A stretch of DNA of 64,000 nucleotides from Plazaster borealis (GCA_021014325.1 CM037460.1:26936336-27000335), one strand, 5' to 3'. Counted from the stretch's first letter, positions 37,301 to 52,300 are shown. The notes: a model not told the origin generated them from the sequence alone. A program made the numbers and translations.

Positions 37301-40300
37301 GCCTTTCTCAGGCATCTGAAAGCACACAAATTTGTGCAACAAGGGTGTTTTTTCTTTCATGATTTTCTTGAAACTTTGATGACCAATTGAGCCCAAATTT
37401 TCACAGGTTTGTTATTTTCTGCATATGTTGGGATACACCAAGTGAGAATCTGGTCTTTGACAATTACCAAAAGTATACACTACCTTTGATGAGAAGTCAC
37501 TTTTTCAAAAACAAATTAACCACCCCCCCAAAAAAAAAAAACCCAACAACAACAAATTGGAGATATGGCTAATTCTATCATTGTCTTGCCTTTTCTAATT
37601 AGCGATGGGGATTCGATTAAGGTATACCTCCGAGTTCGTCCACCTGATCAGGACAATGGTCTAGACTCCAACCAGATTCTGACTGTCCAGCCACCGGATA
37701 TGGTTATCTTACCGTGTAAACCCGAGCCCAAAGTCTTCACGTTTGATCACGTTGCTGATATCAATACGACACAGGTATAATATAATTTATAGTCTTATAT
37801 AGCGCATGTATCTACCAATAAGGGCCCCCAGGGAGAACAGTTCATTGAAAACTGATGGGGCTACCCCGGTTAAATAAGACGAAATAAATAACAATAAATA
37901 AATAAGGTAATCATGGCGCTTGAACAAACAGAAACAATGGAAGGCAGGTTTTTGAGTTTTTAAAATTATGAGACCGATTTATTTAGCACCTTATAAGGGT
38001 TTATCAGGTGGTATTGCGGCACATTTAGCAGCCACTGCCAGAAACACCTGGGCAAACCCCTTTTCTTAGCGATAAGTGTAACCAGGTTCTTTTATGTGCA
38101 TTACACGTAAATAACATTGAAACCTAAGGCTTTATGTCCCATCCGAAGGATGAAGCAATAATGGTTAAATGTCTTGCTTAAGGACACAAATAGCACCAAT
38201 AACAGGGTGAATAGGAAATGAGAAGAAATATTCAGTTTCAGACCTGGGAGGAAAAACCCACACAATCAGTTAGTGATTGAAAAGTCAATCCACATGCAAG
38301 ACTCTGGTCTGAGGTGGGACTCGAACCAGGGACCACAGAGAAGATGAAAGGCAGGGAAAGAAACCACTGATCCCGGATTATCTTATCGCTTGTAGTTTTT
38401 ATATGAGCTGGGATCCATGGGAGATCAGTGAGTTTGTTCTCACTGATTGGATTACCCAGGATAAACAAGAAATAAATGAATAAATCACTTTTGTTGTTTT
38501 GGTTTTTTTCAATTAGGAAGCAGTTTTTGCAGCAGTTGGTAAGAAGACAATTGAGAGCTGTGTGGCTGGTTATAATTCCACCATCTTCGCTTAGTAAGTG
38601 TCAATTATGATCATCGTTTAAATTCATCCAAATGCTGCTTCTTAATAAAGGTCATTTCTCTACTACACAAGAAGTGTAACACCTCACTGAACCAATACAT
38701 CTCAGGTCCTTCTTAATCTTTATACTCCAGAGTGACGATAAATGTCTTTGTTAAATTGCCGATTGTGGATAGAAGCACCATGCAGCGTTCTCCCTTAACA
38801 GTGGTCCGCTGGCCAAATGCCAGTTAAAAACACCTGAGGACCCATCACAATACACTCCAAGTGGTTTGGCTGGCTAGTTCAGTGTTGAAAAGCATTCCTA
38901 TTTAATATGAAATACGGAACAGTGAAAAAGCTGACTGACTAGTGAAGTGAAAAGCTAACTGGTCCCGCTGGCTAGTCACTGAAAAAGTTAAAGGCAAACC
39001 CTGCCATGACTTCTATACTTAATGGTGGTGTAGGGGGCAACCATATTGGTGCCAGTCCTTTTAAATGATCCAGCAGAAATTCACATTTCACATTTCCCCT
39101 ATAGAGGTGCCCTTTTCCATTGCCCTTGAGAAATAAATCATACTTTGGCAAGGAAACTCTTCATTACTCGTATTCCACTTCTTCTTTGTCAAATATTTCT
39201 TTCAAATACAGTGTATGTCGTTAAAGTTAACATGGAGTTTTTATATATTTTTGTATTATCTATTTTAGTGGTCAGACAGGATCTGGGAAGACATTTACTA
39301 TGATTGGTAAGTAGTTCCTCAAGAAAGAAAGTTATTTAACCTTAACCCTGAATCTTCAAAAATACGCCACTCTGGTAACCCAACACCCAACATGTTTGGA
39401 CTTTGATAAGATTGATTTGACTATATATGGGGGGTTTATTTTATGCATTTGATGTTTTGCTTTTGTCTTAATTTAATCAAAACTAGACTGTTTGGGGAAT
39501 GTTTCTTGTTTCTGTTCACGACACAGTCATTCATGTTTTAACCTTCCTACGGTTTGACCATTTAAAATCATCCACTATGGTTTTGAACGATAGATGATCT
39601 CTGCCAACCTGCAATAGGATATCATGTGATAACTTTATCTACACAGTACACAGTCAACCTTCCTCCTGTCTGACCATTCAATATCATCCACTGTGGTTTT
39701 GAATAATAGATGAACTATGCCAGCCTACAATATGATATCATGTGATAACTTTATCTACACAGTACACAGTCAATCTTCCTACTGTCTGACCATTCAATAT
39801 TATCCACTGTGGTTTTGAATGATAGATGAACTATGCCAGCCTGCAATATGATATCATGTGGTGAATGCATCTAAACAGTGTGCAGTCAACCCTCCTACTG
39901 TCTGACCATTCAATATCATCCACTGTGGTTTTGAATGATAGATGAACTATGCCAGCCTACAGTATGATATCATGCGGTAAATGCATCTAAACAGTGTGCA
40001 GTCAACCCTCCTACTGTCTGACCATTCAATATCATCCACTGTGGTCTTGAATGATATATATACTATGCCAGCCTGCAATATGATATCATGTGGTAAATGC
40101 ATCTACACAGTCCACAGTCAACCCTCCTATTGTCTGACCACTCAATATCATCCACTGTGGTTTTGAATGATAGAGGAACTATGCCAGCCTGCAATATTAT
40201 AATCATGTGGTAAATGCATCTACACAGTACACACATGTACACAGTTAGTTCTGTGCACAGTTGTGCCACCCTACACAACCCATGCAGCTGAGTGGTTTAA

Positions 40301-43300
40301 AAGGGTTGGTCAACTCACTGGAAAATGTTGCCATGAGTAGGAGAGTTAATACCTGTCTCTGACTGAAATTCATTAAAAACAAATGTTTGTGAGACAAAAG
40401 ATGTATGATGTGCTTTTTCCCTACTCCATGTACCTCATAAAATAAAATTGTGATTTGATAGGTCTGTGCTACTCATATGTTGGGTCTGGACACTATTCTG
40501 AGGTTCGGTGAATCTCTTCAATTTTTAGTTCTGTAAAGTGAAGACAGTGATGAAGTACTTGTTAGAGCTGTCTTCATGGAATGGAATTATGGGAGTCCCC
40601 GGAAACCTGACGTGGGGGCGCTCGCTTTAATTTGAATATCAAAAGAATTTAGTTGAAGGAATTATTGACTGAGAAGTTTATAAAACCGAAAATTAACAGG
40701 AGCATGTCGTGGCCGAGCAGCTAAGAGCTCTGGTGCTTCTGATCAGCAGAGTGTGGGTTCGAGTCCCGGTTGTGACACTTGTGTCCTAATAAGCAAGACA
40801 ATTAATTGTTATTGCTGCAGCCTTTGGATGGGACGTAAAGCCGTATGTCCCGTGTGTTGTGTAATGCACGTAAAAGAACCCAGTGCACTTATCGTAAAGA
40901 GAAGGGTTTCGCCCTGGTGTTCCTGGTTTGACTGGCTGCATATTGCGCCACAGCACCTTGTAAACCATTACATGGTGCTATAAAGGAAAAAGGTCTCATA
41001 CTTCAAAAACGTAGCTCCACACCTTGCAGGAAAAATACTGAATGTTGGACCGCCATGAGCGTCACTGAGTGACTGATTTTAGCGCTATATAAGAAGCCAC
41101 TATCATTATTTTACCTGTCACAGGTCCTTCGGAGGACACAGATACATTCCACCATGAGCTCCGAGGCGTCATCCCAAGAAGCTTTGAATATCTGTTCAAC
41201 CTCGTCAACCGGGAGAGAGAAAAGGTACTTTAGCCTCCTTAGGGACCTTGTCAAAATTAGTCCAGGACAACCAGCAGATAAGTACGGTCCAGGACAAGGT
41301 TTTTTACCTGCGCCGCCATTAATTCACCTTGTATGAAATTGGGTGTCGGAGAAACCATGGGAGAAGTTCACAGTGCCTGGGGTTACATTTGTTTACAAAC
41401 CACAGAGACTTAGATCGCTGTCTACTGGAAAACAAGCAGGGGTCTCTTTTTGTCTCACTAAAAAATCATACGACACATAGTTAAATAGTTAAATATCTTG
41501 ACCTCCAAACCTTCAGATCACTCCAAAACCGCAAGTTTGTTTATACTACATTTAATCAGCCAGTCAAACCGCAGAGTGCTCAGCGGGGTGCATTAGAGAA
41601 CTGTGAGCTTTTCAGCGAGTAAACCCATGTCTTTCATAGAAATACAGTCCGACGGAAATCCAACAAAAATAGGACATCGGAGAATTGTACTATCCGCCTA
41701 CCTGTCCTGGATTAATTTTGACAAGACCCCTATATTAAAGTCATTGCTTCTCATGTTCTTTATCTATGTTTGCTTTTCCCTGAAGAAAAACTCGGACATT
41801 GCTACACTATGTTAACCCCAGCCCTGCTCAAGATGCAACAAATTGATGTATCTGTTGCTGTTATCAGACTTTGGGCTTAAATTGCATTCAGCAAGTCTCC
41901 TGTAAACTGTCTGTCTGTTAATTTGGGGTTGAACAAAGAAAAATTGACTAGAGACGAACCTGCGACCACCGGATTATTATGCCGGTGTCATAGCGAAGTC
42001 TGTCCCCCTGAGATTCTGTCCCCCATATGGGAAATTAACTTTGGCTGAAGGAGGATGATTCAAAAGAGGGCGCTATCAGAAGAAGTTTGGGGGGACAGAA
42101 TCTCCGGGGGGACAGAATCTCCTGCCACAACGGCGCTCTACCAACTGAGCTATCTAGCCCTATGTTGGCGGTCTCCCTATTTTGTCAATATGTTTGTTCG
42201 GGGGTGCCAGTCGGAAGCAATTCAACCTGTAACTGCCGTATAGCTAGGGATCACACCCGAGTTTGCGGTACAGCCTGGGAAGCGGCAGCAGAGGGATCAC
42301 CTTAAGGGGATATTAGATGATATTTAAAACATCAATAAGCCACAAGGGAAACTGACTTTAAAAAAAATTTAATCATTTTGGTTTGAACAAAGAGAAATTG
42401 ACTTGAGTTAGGGCTCACAATTATTTCAGTTTTTGATTTTCTTTGGCAACGTTTCTCTGTGTACTGCTTGTTTTTTGGTTCAAATTATGAACTGTTTCTC
42501 TTGATTTTGTTCTTGTGTGCAGCAAGGAGAACGCTTTGAAAGTATGTGCAGAGTTTCCTTCCTGGAAATTTACAATGAGCAGATATTTGACCTCCTGGAC
42601 CCAGCCTCCACAGGCCTTCATCTCAGAGAAAACTTCAAGCGCGGAGTCTTCGTCGATGGTCTGATTGAGAAAGTGGTCACCACTCCAAGTGATGCCTATA
42701 AGGTTATTGTTTTTCAGATTTTCAGGAATTTTTGTTGGTCTCCCTTTGCCTTTAAAGGCATCGTACACGTTTGGTAATTGGAGCCTATTGTTTGTTTCAA
42801 GGCCTTAAGAAGCATTAACAAGTATTAAACCCAGTTATTAGAGGTCTTAAAACAAAATGGATGAAGCATGTAATGAATTTTCCTATTAGCGCATAAAGAA
42901 CCGAATTACGCTGCGTTTAAAAAGTAACATAAAGTGTGAGCGGGTATAGCTGTTTCTCCCCTGCTTTATTCACTTATTTTTGGTCTTAAATTCTGTTAAG
43001 GGTAGCATTTAAAAGGTCTTAAAAAGTCTTAAATATGACTTTTTGAAGTGTACAGATACCCTGATCTTGTATATTCAGAAGGCCTCATTTCCACTAGACC
43101 TTGAAATACTGGCTACCGCTTCCCAGTTTTTATGTTTTTAAAATTGTTGTTGTACTATCCTACCCCCTGATCTTGGTTTGTGAAATAGAATGCTTGAATG
43201 CAATCTGCATCCTGCTGTGGACATGGTAAAACGGTGACGGGCATTGAATATTTCCTCTGTTTCTTTATTTGTCGATCTATATAGTGAAGCACTACCTGTG

Positions 43301-46300
43301 TGGAAAATTTTGTCGTGTTGTGGCATTAAAAAACATAGCAAAATAAAATGGCTTTTTGCATCCATAAAATGGTATAACAACTGAGTTGTTTGTAATAATG
43401 ACTCACTCAGTGTTCTCCGGGTTTCTGTTTCTGTGGTTTGGTTACGTTGATTTCGAAACAAAAACTGCATCATAATAAAGGTCAATTGGCTCAACTCTTA
43501 TGACAAATATAACTGGCTCCCATTAGCCCAACGTATTGAGTTCCGCACACTGGTCCATACCTACAAATAATTAAACCACAGTGCTCCAGATTATCTCTCT
43601 TCACTTTTTGAAATCCATGACTGCCCGTACTCCCTTCGAAGCTATGATGTTATCTCACTCGTGGTGAACAAGTCACGCAAACAAGCCGGTGAGAGAGCTT
43701 TTTCCACTGCTGCTTTCCGCCTATGGAACGGTCTTCATGTCCCCATTAAAAACGCCAAGACTGTTTTGTCCTTCAAAAAGGGTCTCAAGACTCACCTGTT
43801 CTCCAACTTGTAGCTGGTTGTCCCCATGACTTTGGTCTGTCTGTTTCCCTTCAGCGCCTTGCATCCTTTGGTAATTTGGCGCTATCTAAATCCAGTTATT
43901 ATTATTATTATTATTATTATTGTCTGCACAATTTTTTTATAACAGTTATGGAGATGTGGTTTTGTGTGTGTGTGTGTGTGTGTGTGTTGCAGGTGCTGTC
44001 ATCCGGCTGGTTGAATAGGCGTGTAGCCTCTACCTCAATGAACCGAGAGAGTAGCCGCAGTCATGCTGTGTTCACCTTCTCCATTCAGACAAAGGTAAGG
44101 CAAAACAACAATTGTTTGTAGGGTCCTCAAAAAAGAGGGTCAGTCGTTCAATTTTTTTTCTTGTATGTTGTAGGGTACTCAAAAGGTAGGCTCGGTCGGT
44201 CAATTTTTATTTTTATTTTTTTTTGGTAACATATGGATATTGTATTTGGGATTATATACTCATTGGTAAACACAAAACACAACACTTTCACTGTATTGAA
44301 ATCTTTTATTAAATGTCTTTGAAAAGTATTTTAATTCTAAGAACTGTTCAACTAACAAGATTTTATGTTGATGTTTGAGATGAATGCTTTACCGGAGCTA
44401 CCAGCTTATGAGTGCATAGCACTTCTGCAGTACTGAAATTTTACCAGAATAAAAAGTCAGGAATGTATAAACACCGTAAACTGCTTTTTTATTCAGTATA
44501 TAGTTTCTTCCTGTTTCAAATTTTTTGACAATTTTTGTTGTTGAGAATTTAAATGCAAATTTTGAAGGAAAACAAAATATAACAAAAATAATAATAAAAA
44601 ACAAGAGGTGTTACAAGCTTCACTACAAACACCCAATACAAATTTGGTCGCGACGCAAATGACGGTCGGTCGGACGAGGACCTACAAACACTTTTTTTGT
44701 TTGGCAAATGGAAATCCCTATCCTGATTATATACATACAGGGACAAGAAATTTCAGACTTTTATCTGAATTCAGACTTTTTTATGTCTGCCTGGTGAACA
44801 AAAATTGATGTTATTTTGTTCAGATATCGAGAAATCCTGCTCTTTGATCTACTTTTCTAGCTCTGAGGATACTTTTCCATAAAGCTGATTGAAATCTATA
44901 ACTCCAGGGGTTACCAAAAGGTGGAAATGCCATCATTTCAGCGTACCTCCTAAAATTCAGATCCTAGTTTCAGACCTTTTTGTCGGCAATGACTCTTACC
45001 CCTGCTCATAGGATGGCCTCGGGTAAACTGTCTGAAAATTATAATTGTAGACATTCCTGAATTCACTCCCAGGGCCGTATTTCATAGAGCTGCTTAAGCA
45101 CAACAAGTAGCTAAGCACAACAAAATTATGCTTACCAGACACGGTTACCAGCCAAACTGCCATGTCGCATGTACAATTTGTAACTGGTATCCTGCTCATT
45201 TCTGCTCATTTCTGCTAAGCAGACAAATTATTAAGCAATATTTTTTGCTTAAGCAGCTCTATGAAATTGGGCCCAGATGGGAGAGCTTGATTTAACCCCA
45301 CCTTCCTCTGTTTCTATTGTATATTCATCAATCATTATTTAATTATTCATAACCTTGTGAATATTCATTTACTCAGGAGAAGAAGGCAGGTGTGTCCAAC
45401 ATTTGCATCTCCCAGCTCAATCTGGTGGACTTGGCAGGGAGCGAGAGGCAGAAAGACTGACACCTTCCTCTGTTTCTATTGCATATTCATCAATCATTAT
45501 TTAATTATTCATAACCTTGTGAATATTTATTACTCAGGAGAAGAAAGCCGGTGTGTCCAACATCCGCATCTCTCAGCTCAATCTGGTGGACTTGGCAGGG
45601 AGCGAGAGGCAGAAAGACACCTTCCTCTGTTTCTATTGCATATTCATCAATCATTATTTAATTATTCGTAACCTTGTGAATATTCCTTTACTCAGGAGAA
45701 GAAAGCTGGTGTGTCCAACATCCGCATCTCTCAGCTCAATCTGGTGGACTTGGCAGGGAGCGAGAGGCAGAAAGACACCAAGACGTCCGGCCTGAGGTTG
45801 AAAGAGGCGGGGAGCATCAACAAGTCTCTCTTGACCCTAGGTCATGTCATTACTGCTCTGGTTGACATCAGTCACGGGAAGACGAGGCATGTTCCTTACC
45901 GGGATTCTAAGCTCAGCTTCTTACTAAGGGTGAGTCTTTCTCTAGTAGTGGCCCCGGCTTTATTTTTTAGGTCCAACTTCAGGAGCAAGCAGGATAAGGA
46001 AAGATCAAATAAGGAGTCCATATTTGAGGCAAGATGTCAAGAAGACGCCAAGACACAACCTCATTCACAGTGGTGTACGATGTCGCCGCGCCATTCCCCC
46101 CACACCCCCCCCCCCCTCAGAATGCCTTGCTCAATCATAACCCCTGGAAATATGACTTTGAAATATCCAAATATATTTGACAAGCGCATATACAAGTGCT
46201 TGATACTGTGTGCTGCCCATAGTAGTTAGTGAGGCTGGCCCAGACATCCCTCTAACTATCACACTATGGAGCATGCAACAACAAAACCTGTGTAGCTTTA

Positions 46301-49300
46301 AAACTCACCTTGTAATGTCACCCACAGGCGGGACATCCAACGGCGAGTCCAATCTTCTATATCCTATCTTTTGGCAGCCAGCTCTGTCTTGGTCTCCACA
46401 CCAGCATTCCACACAGACATAGCCTTTTCTTTGTCTTCCCCTCAGCTTTGCCCCATGAGTCAGTTCCCACAGCACCAGTCAGCTTGCCGTCAGCTTAGGA
46501 TGTCAACATCTCACCTTGCAAAGTTTTAAATTCTATATAATTATAAAGAATTTTACTGTTTCAGTGTTTTATTATTATTATTATTTTTTTGACAGGATTC
46601 CTTGGGTGGTAATGCTAAGACGTGTATCATTGCTAATGTGCATCCCGGTGCTAAGTGAGTATACCTTGTTGATCAAGTGTCATTGGATATACCCTGATCA
46701 GGTACATTACTCACCCCTTTAGGAGAGTAAGGTTCCAATTGGGATAGTATGTTTAAAGGCCAGTGACCAGGGAAATTAAATTTCTCGTGGGGAGAGTATT
46801 TGGGCAGAGGTATATCCCAGTTTGGGTATACTACCCCTTTGGGAAAGTAGCGTTCCGTATGGGATGTTATGTTTAAGGTCCAGTGATTTGGGTAATTGAA
46901 TTTCCCATTTGGAGAGTATTAACCCTGCGTGACACCATCAAAAGAAATTCACAGTCGGACACCATCATTGACTCATTGAGTAACAGTTAGGTTTTAGCGT
47001 GTAATACATTTTTGTTGAGAACCAAATTACTTTTAAATCGCCCAAGGCATTATAAATAGACCCTTTTGACTAAATAAAATCAATTCAAGCAAAATTTGTT
47101 TTAAAGGTATCGTACACGTTTAGTAATGACTCAAAACAAATATTAACATAAAAACTGACTTGGTAACAAGCAACAGAGAGCTGGAGTTTGTTTGTAGACT
47201 GTAGGATTTTGGAGGATCTGCAGCCAAAGATACAGAGAGCTGGAGTTTGAATAAACAGTGATATTAAAGGCATCGTACACGTTTGGTAATGACTCAAAAC
47301 AAATAATAGCATACAAATTTACTTGATAACAAGCAACGGAGAGCTGTTGATAGTATAAAACATTGTGAGAAACGACTCCCTCTGAAGTAACGTAGTTTTT
47401 GAGAAAGAGGTAATTTCTCACTAAAATAATGAAAACTTCTTGCAATAAGTTTTCATTCCTATCTGAAAGCACACAATTTGTACAACAAGGGTGTTTTTTC
47501 TTTCATCATTTTCTTGCAACTTCGATGACCAATTGAGCCCAAATTTTCACAGGCTTGTTATTTTATGCATATGTTGGGATACACCAAGTGAGAACACTGG
47601 TCTTTGACAATTTCCAAACGTGTTCAGTGCCTTTAAGATGAGCCCACGTGTGTCTCTTTGAAGAGTTTATACCACTTTACCTTATTAGTACCAATGCTGA
47701 GTAATTGCTGTACAATTCCTATGGGAATTCCGGGAGAGCTGGTCATTGATGGAGTTTTTTAGTGAAAAAAAACCTCCCAATGGTAACAAGACAATTGGCA
47801 TGCTATTTGGCTAGGTGTAAGTGTGGAACTTGGAATTTTTTAGATTAAAAAAAAAAAAATTGGGCGGAGTACCGATTTAATTAAAAACTGACACTCAATG
47901 AGTTAGCGATGGCATCATGCAGATGTAAAGTATATCCCGATTTGGGTAGATATGATAGAACAATGTAGTTTTAGTCTGGTACCCTTTTTTGATTGAGCAG
48001 GAGGTCATGTTGGTTGTTGCTGCGTGGACCAGGAACATGTGCCAATTAGGCCTGTTAAATTTTGTTTGAACTTGCGATTAATTTTTCATCGTAGCTTTTT
48101 GAGCTAATGATTTTGACTGACAGAAGTTTATTTTTCATTTCATTTTTGAAGGTGTTTTGGGGAAACATTATCAACTCTGAACTTCGCCAGGAGAGCTAAG
48201 ATGATTAAAAATAAGGTAACATTTAAAAATATATATATATCAGTGTGAATTTCATTTAACTCTGCAAAGAATGCTACCTGCTTTAAATGAACTTGCCCAT
48301 TAAGCCCTTCCCAGCACCTCTCGGACCCTGGTTCAAATCCCACTAGGAGCACTATGTGGATTGGGTTTTCAGTCCCAACCCGACTGCATGGGTTTTCCCT
48401 GGGATATTTCTCTGGGGCTTTTCCTTTATCAAAAACTGAAACTTCCTTCCTTGTCTTCTCTCCCTGGTTTTCTTGGCTAGTCTAGTGATTAAGTTCGCTT
48501 TGCTGAGAGTCCTTGGCTTCACAACCAGAATTAATAAATGAAGCTGAGCACTGCACAACACAATCTACTGAACGCAGCAATTCAACTTACTGCAGCTTGT
48601 TTACATTTTGTATGTGCCAGACTTTTTTCGAAGTGGGGGGGGATATCCAGCTGACGTTAAAGGCTATCTGGAGTATGTTCCTGGTTTAAAACTTGTTTGT
48701 TGTTTCTCGTTTACAACTTGTTTACTAATCAACATTCTGTCGATGTTTTTTTAGGCTGTTGTCAATGAGGATACCCAAGGCAACACAGCCCACCTTCAAG
48801 CAGAGATTAAACGACTGAGAGAACAGCTACTGCAGGTCAGACAAGGGGGCGTGCCTGTGGACATCAACAACCCAGGTAATTCTCATCAGTTTCAAAGAAA
48901 CGAATCTCTATGGCTAAAAAGTGTCTTTCCGACTTCCAATCCATAAATCCATTCAAACTATGAAACATAACTTATAAGGCAAGAGTTTGCACTTTGCTTT
49001 TCAGTGACTACCCAGCGGGACGAGTCCGCTTGCTATGGTGTGTCAAGGCGGAGCGGATAAGAAAACCGAACTCAAGCTCTGGTGTTTCTGATCAGCAGAG
49101 TGTGGGTTCGAGTCCCGGTCCTGACACTTGTGTCCTTAAGCAAGACACTTAACCATTATTACTGAGTTTTTTCGGATGGGACGTAAAGCCGTAGGTCCCG
49201 TGTGTTGTGTAATGCACGTAAAGGAACCCAGTGCACTTATCGTAAAGAGAAGGGGTTCGCCCCGGTGTTCCTGGTTTGATCGGCATCTTATTGCGCCACA

Positions 49301-52300
49301 GCACCTTGTAAACCATTACATGGTGCTATAAAGAGAATGTTTCACCTTCTTTTAGGGACCGTGTTAAAATTAGTCCAGGACAACCAGCGGATAAGTACCG
49401 TCCAGGACAAGGGTTTTACCTTGTTTGAAATTGGGTGTCGGAGAAACCATGGAAGAAGTTCATAGTGCTTGGGGTCACATTTGTTTACAAACCGCAGAGA
49501 CTTAGATTGCTATCTACTGGAAAACAAGCAGGGGTCTCTACATGGCTCACTATAATCAGCTCTTCTACACATCTTTTAGTTAAATACAATGACCTCCAAA
49601 CCTTCCAGATCATGCCAAAACCGCAAGTTTGTTTATACTACATTTAATCAGACAGTCAAACCGCAGAGCGCTCAGCTGGGTGCATTGGCGTAGTGCACGT
49701 CTTTAGTGCATCAGAGAGCTGTGTACCTTTCAGTGAGTAAAACCATGTCTGTCATAGAAATACAGTCCGACGGAAATCCAACAAAAATCTGAGAATTGTT
49801 ATCCGACTACTGGTCCTGGATTAATTTTGACAAGACCCCATTAAAGGCACTGTACACGTTTGATAATTACTCAAAATATATATTAGCATAAAAACTGACT
49901 TGGTAATGAGCAACAGAGAGCTGTTGATAGTATAAAACATTTTGAGAAACGACTCCCTCTGAAGTAACGTAGTTTTTGAGAAAGAGGTAATTTCTCACCA
50001 AAATAATAAAAACTTCTTGCAAGAAGTTTTTATTCTTAACTGAAAGCACACAAATTTGTACAACAAGGGTGTTTTTTCTTTCATCATTTTCTTGCAACTT
50101 CGATGACCAATTGAGCCCAAATTTTCACAGGCTTGTTATTTTATACATATGTTGGGATACACCAAGTGAGAACACTGGTCTTTGACAATTACCAAACGTG
50201 TTCAGTGCCTTTAAGGAGCTAATCAACCTCTTGTCAGCTAAATTGCACATTCCGTTCCCGCTCAAATATTAGGACTTCAACAAAACTCCAAACTCAATTT
50301 GACCTCATCTGCTTCATGCAGCTGCTCCAAACCTTTCTGATTCATCTTGTTTCTATCTGGTGTTTCTTTCCCTCAAAAGTGGCGCTGACCCCAACCAGCC
50401 TGACGACCCCGAGAAGTCTCCTTTCAGGGTGTTCCAATAACGAGAAGAAATGGAAGAACTACTTTCTGGACACCATGTACCTTAGGGAGAAGGTAGAACA
50501 TGAGAAAAAGGTGAGCTCAGAAGTTTTCACAATCTCTACTTTTTTAACAAGAATCTTCAGAGCCTGTCCCTTCAGTTAATCTCTGGACTTGATTTTCTTG
50601 GACAGATGGGTAGCCTGAACCCGCCGTTCAGCCATAATATTGGGTGTGTAGGTTGTACTTGAGACGAATGCAAGGCTAGGAGAGATCTTATGTGTTTACA
50701 GGGCTCCAATTTTACACCGGACCTCAGGCCCATGACCAGTGATTTTAGCGTCGGGCCAGTAAACTCACAGCTGGCCAAGTCGGGTGGTCTTCAATTGAAT
50801 GATAATGCCTCACTGTGTGATATATTTAGTGAAAGAAACTTATTTTCAAAGTGATCAGTTTATTTCAGTTGAGTATCAAAGTATAATTACCACATAATAA
50901 GACAAATGAGATAAATCTTCTCTTTGTGCTTACAGTTAAAATATAAACAGTTTATGTTTCAAACTGTGTAGGAAGTTTTTTTCTCATTTTGAGTCTGGTC
51001 TTGTGAAAACAATTCTGGTTCAGTGGAAATATTGAACTCCAAACCCTGTGGTTTTGTGGATTTTTCCCACAAGCTTGAGCCATAAGCCTTTTTGAGATAT
51101 GGCGGTCACAATGCTACAACACTATAAGGTTTGGGTAAATGTGTGTGTATACACCCAAACCAAACAGTACACTCCTATCACGTCCGCCATACCCCAAAAA
51201 GGCTTATGGTTTAGAGCGTAATTGCCAGGCTAGGAGAGATCTTGTCAAAATAAAGGACAGCTTCTCTGTGTTTTAATTGTAAAACGACTTGTTAGATGTG
51301 GTGAATGTAAATAGTTCAAACTGTGCACCTTTGCATCGTACACGTTTGGTAATTGTCAAAGACCAGTGTGTTCTCATTTGGTGTATCCCAACATATGCAT
51401 AAAATAACAAGCCTGTGAAAATTTGGGCTCAATTGGTCATCGAAGTTGCAAGAAAATGATGAAAGAAAAAAACACCCTTGTTGTACAAATTTGTGTGCTT
51501 TCAGATAGGAATAAAAAGCTGCTTGCAAGAAGTTTTTATTATTTTAGTGAGAAATTATCTCTTTCTCAAAAACTACGTTACTTCAGAGGGAGTCGTTTCT
51601 CACAATGTTTTATACTATCAACAGCTCTCTGTTGCTCGTTACCAAGTCAGTTTTTATGCTAATATATATTTTGAGTAATTACCAAACGTGTACAGTGCCT
51701 TTAGTATTTTTAAAACCCCATGTTGATACCACCTTTGGTTCAAAAGTTGTGAAAGTAGAAACACCAAGAGATGCGAGATGAAAATTGTGTTTGTTTTCAT
51801 ACTTCCTTAGCCTGCACCTTCACATTAGTCTCATTTTGTGTATTTAATTTTCTGCTTGATAAGTATACCAGGCTAAGTGAGGGTTAACTTTTCACAGCCG
51901 GCAGTAATACCTTTGATATTCTTGAGCTTATAATTTGCTCAGCCTGTGCTTCTATTACATTGGGCTCCTTCTTGTATGGTTAGGTTATTTTGAGAAGATC
52001 ACCAGGCTAGGAAGGTTAATTGTTCCACAGCAATACTTTTTTATATTATTTAACACACAACTGCTTAGCCTGTATTTCCACATCTGTCTCATTTGTTGTG
52101 CGGTTAGGTTCTTCTTGAGAAGTTCACCAGGCTAGAAAGGTTAACTGTTTTACAGCAATACTTTTTGATATTATTAAACACACAACTGGTTAGCCTGTGT
52201 TTCCACATCTGTCTCCATTCTTGTATGGTTAGGTTCTACTGGAGAAGTTCACCAGGCTAGAAAGGTCAACTGTTTCACAGCAATACTTTTTGATATTTTT

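Noticed and set aside
38590..38596. In-frame TAG at the end of KIF15 exon 4
   Set aside because: It spans the exon-intron border (TA then GTAAGT) and disappears on splicing to TGGTCAG.
42421..42768. 115-residue minus-strand open frame
   Set aside because: It is the antisense shadow of KIF15 exon 7.
45357..45795. Overlapping open frames of 104 and 80 residues
   Set aside because: They are out-of-frame or run-on readings of the exon 9 tandem triplication.
49867..50097. Recurring open frame of the [20 protein letters not shown] type, also at 2218, 28797, 47143, 51423 and 57438
   Set aside because: The same peptide appears in every family A MITE copy in both orientations, so it is repeat sequence and not a gene family.
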